NCBI GenBank assembly: GCA_947623645.1
Contig: CANQHK010000016.1
Coordinates: 1 to 15,445, forward strand
Length of the DNA: 15,445 bases
Origin: an uncultured Bacilli bacterium
Lineage (GTDB): Bacteria > Bacillota_I > Bacilli_A > RF39 > UBA660
Reading direction: 5' to 3'
Shown piece after piece: positions 14,059 through 15,445 of the stretch. The notes under the pieces were generated by a model. The model did no database searches. It was not told the DNA's origin and worked only from the letters and a program-made list of their open reading frames with translations. Position 1 is the first letter of the stretch. Every line of letters starts with the position of its first letter. A program made the translations under genes and the position numbers.

Positions 14059-15445
14059 AAGTTTTTCCCCCTTATAAGATTTTTTTTGGCAAGAAGAGGA
14101 TTTCTTTTCTTTTTTCCAGTGGTTTTTATTTTGATAATAGCATCTTTTTGTTCGGATTTAATAAATGGTGTGATGGGGGATAGATATGAAAAATTTAAGG
14201 TTTTTATGCTTGCTAGGTGGAGGGTTAGTAAAGTAAATCCTAAATAGATGCCAAAAATTCCGAAAATGCTTGCTAAAATCATGACGAAGATGCGATAGAA
14301 ACGAATGGCATTGGTGAGTTCTAGGGAAGTAAAAACAAGACCTGAAATGGCACTGATTGCAACGACGATAATCATGATGGGCGAAATGATTCCTGCTGAA
14401 ACGAGAGCATCTCCTAAAATTAATCCTCCTAAAATCGATACCGCAGAACCTACGGTTGAAGACATGCGTACATCACTTTCTCTTAATATTTCAAAAGATA
14501 TGGTCATGAGAAGGGCTTCTACAAGAGCAGGGAATGCCACATTTTGTCGTTGAGCCATAAAATTTAAAAGTAAGTCTAGAGAGATAGAGTCATGATTTAG
14601 TGTTGTAATCGCGATGTAGTATGCAGGAAGAAAGATGGAAATAAGAAGAGCTATAAGGCGGATGATTCGAATGAAGGAAATATTTAAGTTTTTTTGATAA
14701 TAATCATCGGGATTATGAAAGAAGTCTAAGAAAAATGCTGGTAAAATGAGGGCATAGGGACTGGTGTCCATTAAAATCACAAATTTTCCTTCTAAAAGAG
14801 CCATTGCTACTAAATCCGGACGTTCTGTTGTTTGAACGGTTGGGAAAATTTTGGATTCTTGTAAAACCATATTTTTAATATAACCACTATCGATTACACC
14901 ATCAATATCAATTTGTTCTAATTTCTTTTTGATTTCTTCTAGTAGAGTTAAATCTGCAATATTTTCCATATATAAGATTCCTGTTTTGGTTTTAGTTTGT
15001 CTTCCAATATCGAGAGTTTCTAACCAGAGTTTTTCTGATTTAATCCGTCTTCGAATGAGTCCTAAATTTTTATTGAAATTTTCATTAAAAGCATCTTTCG
15101 GACCTCGAAGAGCAATTTCACTTTCAGCATCGACAATCCCTCGATCAAGATTTGCTCTTAATTCGATACAAAAACACTTTTCATCATAGCAAAAAATAAC
15201 AAAACCATTGAAAATTTTGTTGATCATTTCTTGATAATCTTTGACCTCTTTTACATTGTGCGCAGGAAGAGAATTATAGAAAAAGGCATAAATATCTTCT
15301 ACTTTTCTTTTTTCATCGATGATGTAGGCAATATTTTTTAAAAGAAAATCATTGATTGCATCTCCACTTGCTAAAACTTCGTTATAAATTAAATAAATTG
15401 TATGATCCTCTACTTGAATTTGCTTATAGATCATATCACTCGCAT
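14055..15445 (-). CDS. gerA: Spore germinant receptor A subunit (GerAA-type), 5' end outside window
   Basis: At least 463 residues of a GerA/spore germination family protein. An N-terminal soluble domain contains the start-proximal SDMIYKQIQVEDHTIYLIY strand, and the conserved block FPTVQTTERPDLVAMALLEG leads to the membrane part (from about residue 225 counted from the ATG at 15434), with IIRLIALL, LVEALLMTISFEILRESDVR and several further membrane helices; the C-terminal tail is basic (KKKRNPLLAKK). The ATG at 15434 is internal: the frame stays open upstream (codons for A-S-D), and the SSD-L/M-x-x-R/K strand in relatives is preceded by some 30-40 residues, so the true start lies beyond 15445. 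GerA subunits of different receptors form oligomeric channels; this one is the first gene of an A-C-B operon. Promoter not in the window. Confidence 0.93.
   Translation of the reverse strand, partial: ASDMIYKQIQVEDHTIYLIYNEVLASGDAINDFLLKNIAYIIDEKRKVEDIYAFFYNSLPAHNVKEVKDYQEMINKIFNGFVIFCYDEKCFCIELRANLDRGIVDAESEIALRGPKDAFNENFNKNLGLIRRRIKSEKLWLETLDIGRQTKTKTGILYMENIADLTLLEEIKKKLEQIDIDGVIDSGYIKNMVLQESKIFPTVQTTERPDLVAMALLEGKFVILMDTSPYALILPAFFLDFFHNPDDYYQKNLNISFIRIIRLIALLISIFLPAYYIAITTLNHDSISLDLLLNFMAQRQNVAFPALVEALLMTISFEILRESDVRMSSTVGSAVSILGGLILGDALVSAGIISPIMIIVVAISAISGLVFTSLELTNAIRFYRIFVMILASIFGIFGIYLGFTLLTLHLASIKTLNFSYLSPITPFIKSEQKDAIIKIKTTGKKKRNPLLAKKNLIRGKNL

Noticed and set aside
14305..15189. 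Long plus-strand frames opposite gerA
   Set aside because: They are antisense shadows of a strongly conserved family protein, without ribosome sites or recognisable domains.

Overview
The window looks like a stretch of chromosome from a low-GC, spore-forming Bacillota. It is strongly AT-rich, uses TGA as a stop in overlapping genes, has AGGAGG-type ribosome binding sites, a class-D-like sortase, and a spore germinant receptor operon (gerA-gerC-gerB order) at the right end. The species cannot be named from the sequence; a gut Bacilli/Erysipelotrichia-like or Clostridia-like organism would fit. There are no rRNA or tRNA genes and no CRISPR array.

Layout. (1) 115-2651, plus strand: a cell-surface operon made of a small secreted, C-terminally anchored protein, a sortase, a four-pass membrane protein and a VanZ-family protein, with one promoter and one terminator. 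(2) 2838-5476, plus strand: a self-contained three-gene unit with its own promoter and terminator, encoding a Ser/Thr-type protein kinase, a 411-residue protein of unknown function (probably an alpha/beta barrel) and a small PD-(D/E)XK nuclease. This is the best candidate for an undescribed system, perhaps an anti-phage one. (3) 5506-6476: debris, namely a Panacea/SocA-type antitoxin-domain gene broken by a single-base frameshift (minus strand) and the 3' end of an IS1182-like transposase with its terminal inverted repeat. (4) 6561-8637: a trypsin/V8-like protease with a small beta-rich partner (minus strand), divergent from an ankyrin-repeat protein (plus strand), with two good promoters back to back between them. 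(5) 8910-10195: a class II Fic AMP-transferase (minus strand) whose stop codon abuts four perfect 11-bp tandem repeats. (6) 10281-12251: a holin-like membrane protein and an M23/SH3 endolysin-like protein in overlapping arrangement, then a membrane-anchored four-cysteine protein. (7) 12093-15445, minus strand: the germinant receptor operon gerA (5' end outside the window), gerC and gerB, with translational overlaps.

The two ends read as resident functions: surface anchoring and VanZ at the left, spore germination at the right. The middle (about 2.8-12.1 kb) has the mixed content of an accessory region: kinase-nuclease unit, antitoxin relic, IS remnant, Fic protein, ankyrin protein, protease pair and orphan lysis-like pair. 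All functional links between neighbours are inferred from spacing, strand and shared promoters, not shown directly.
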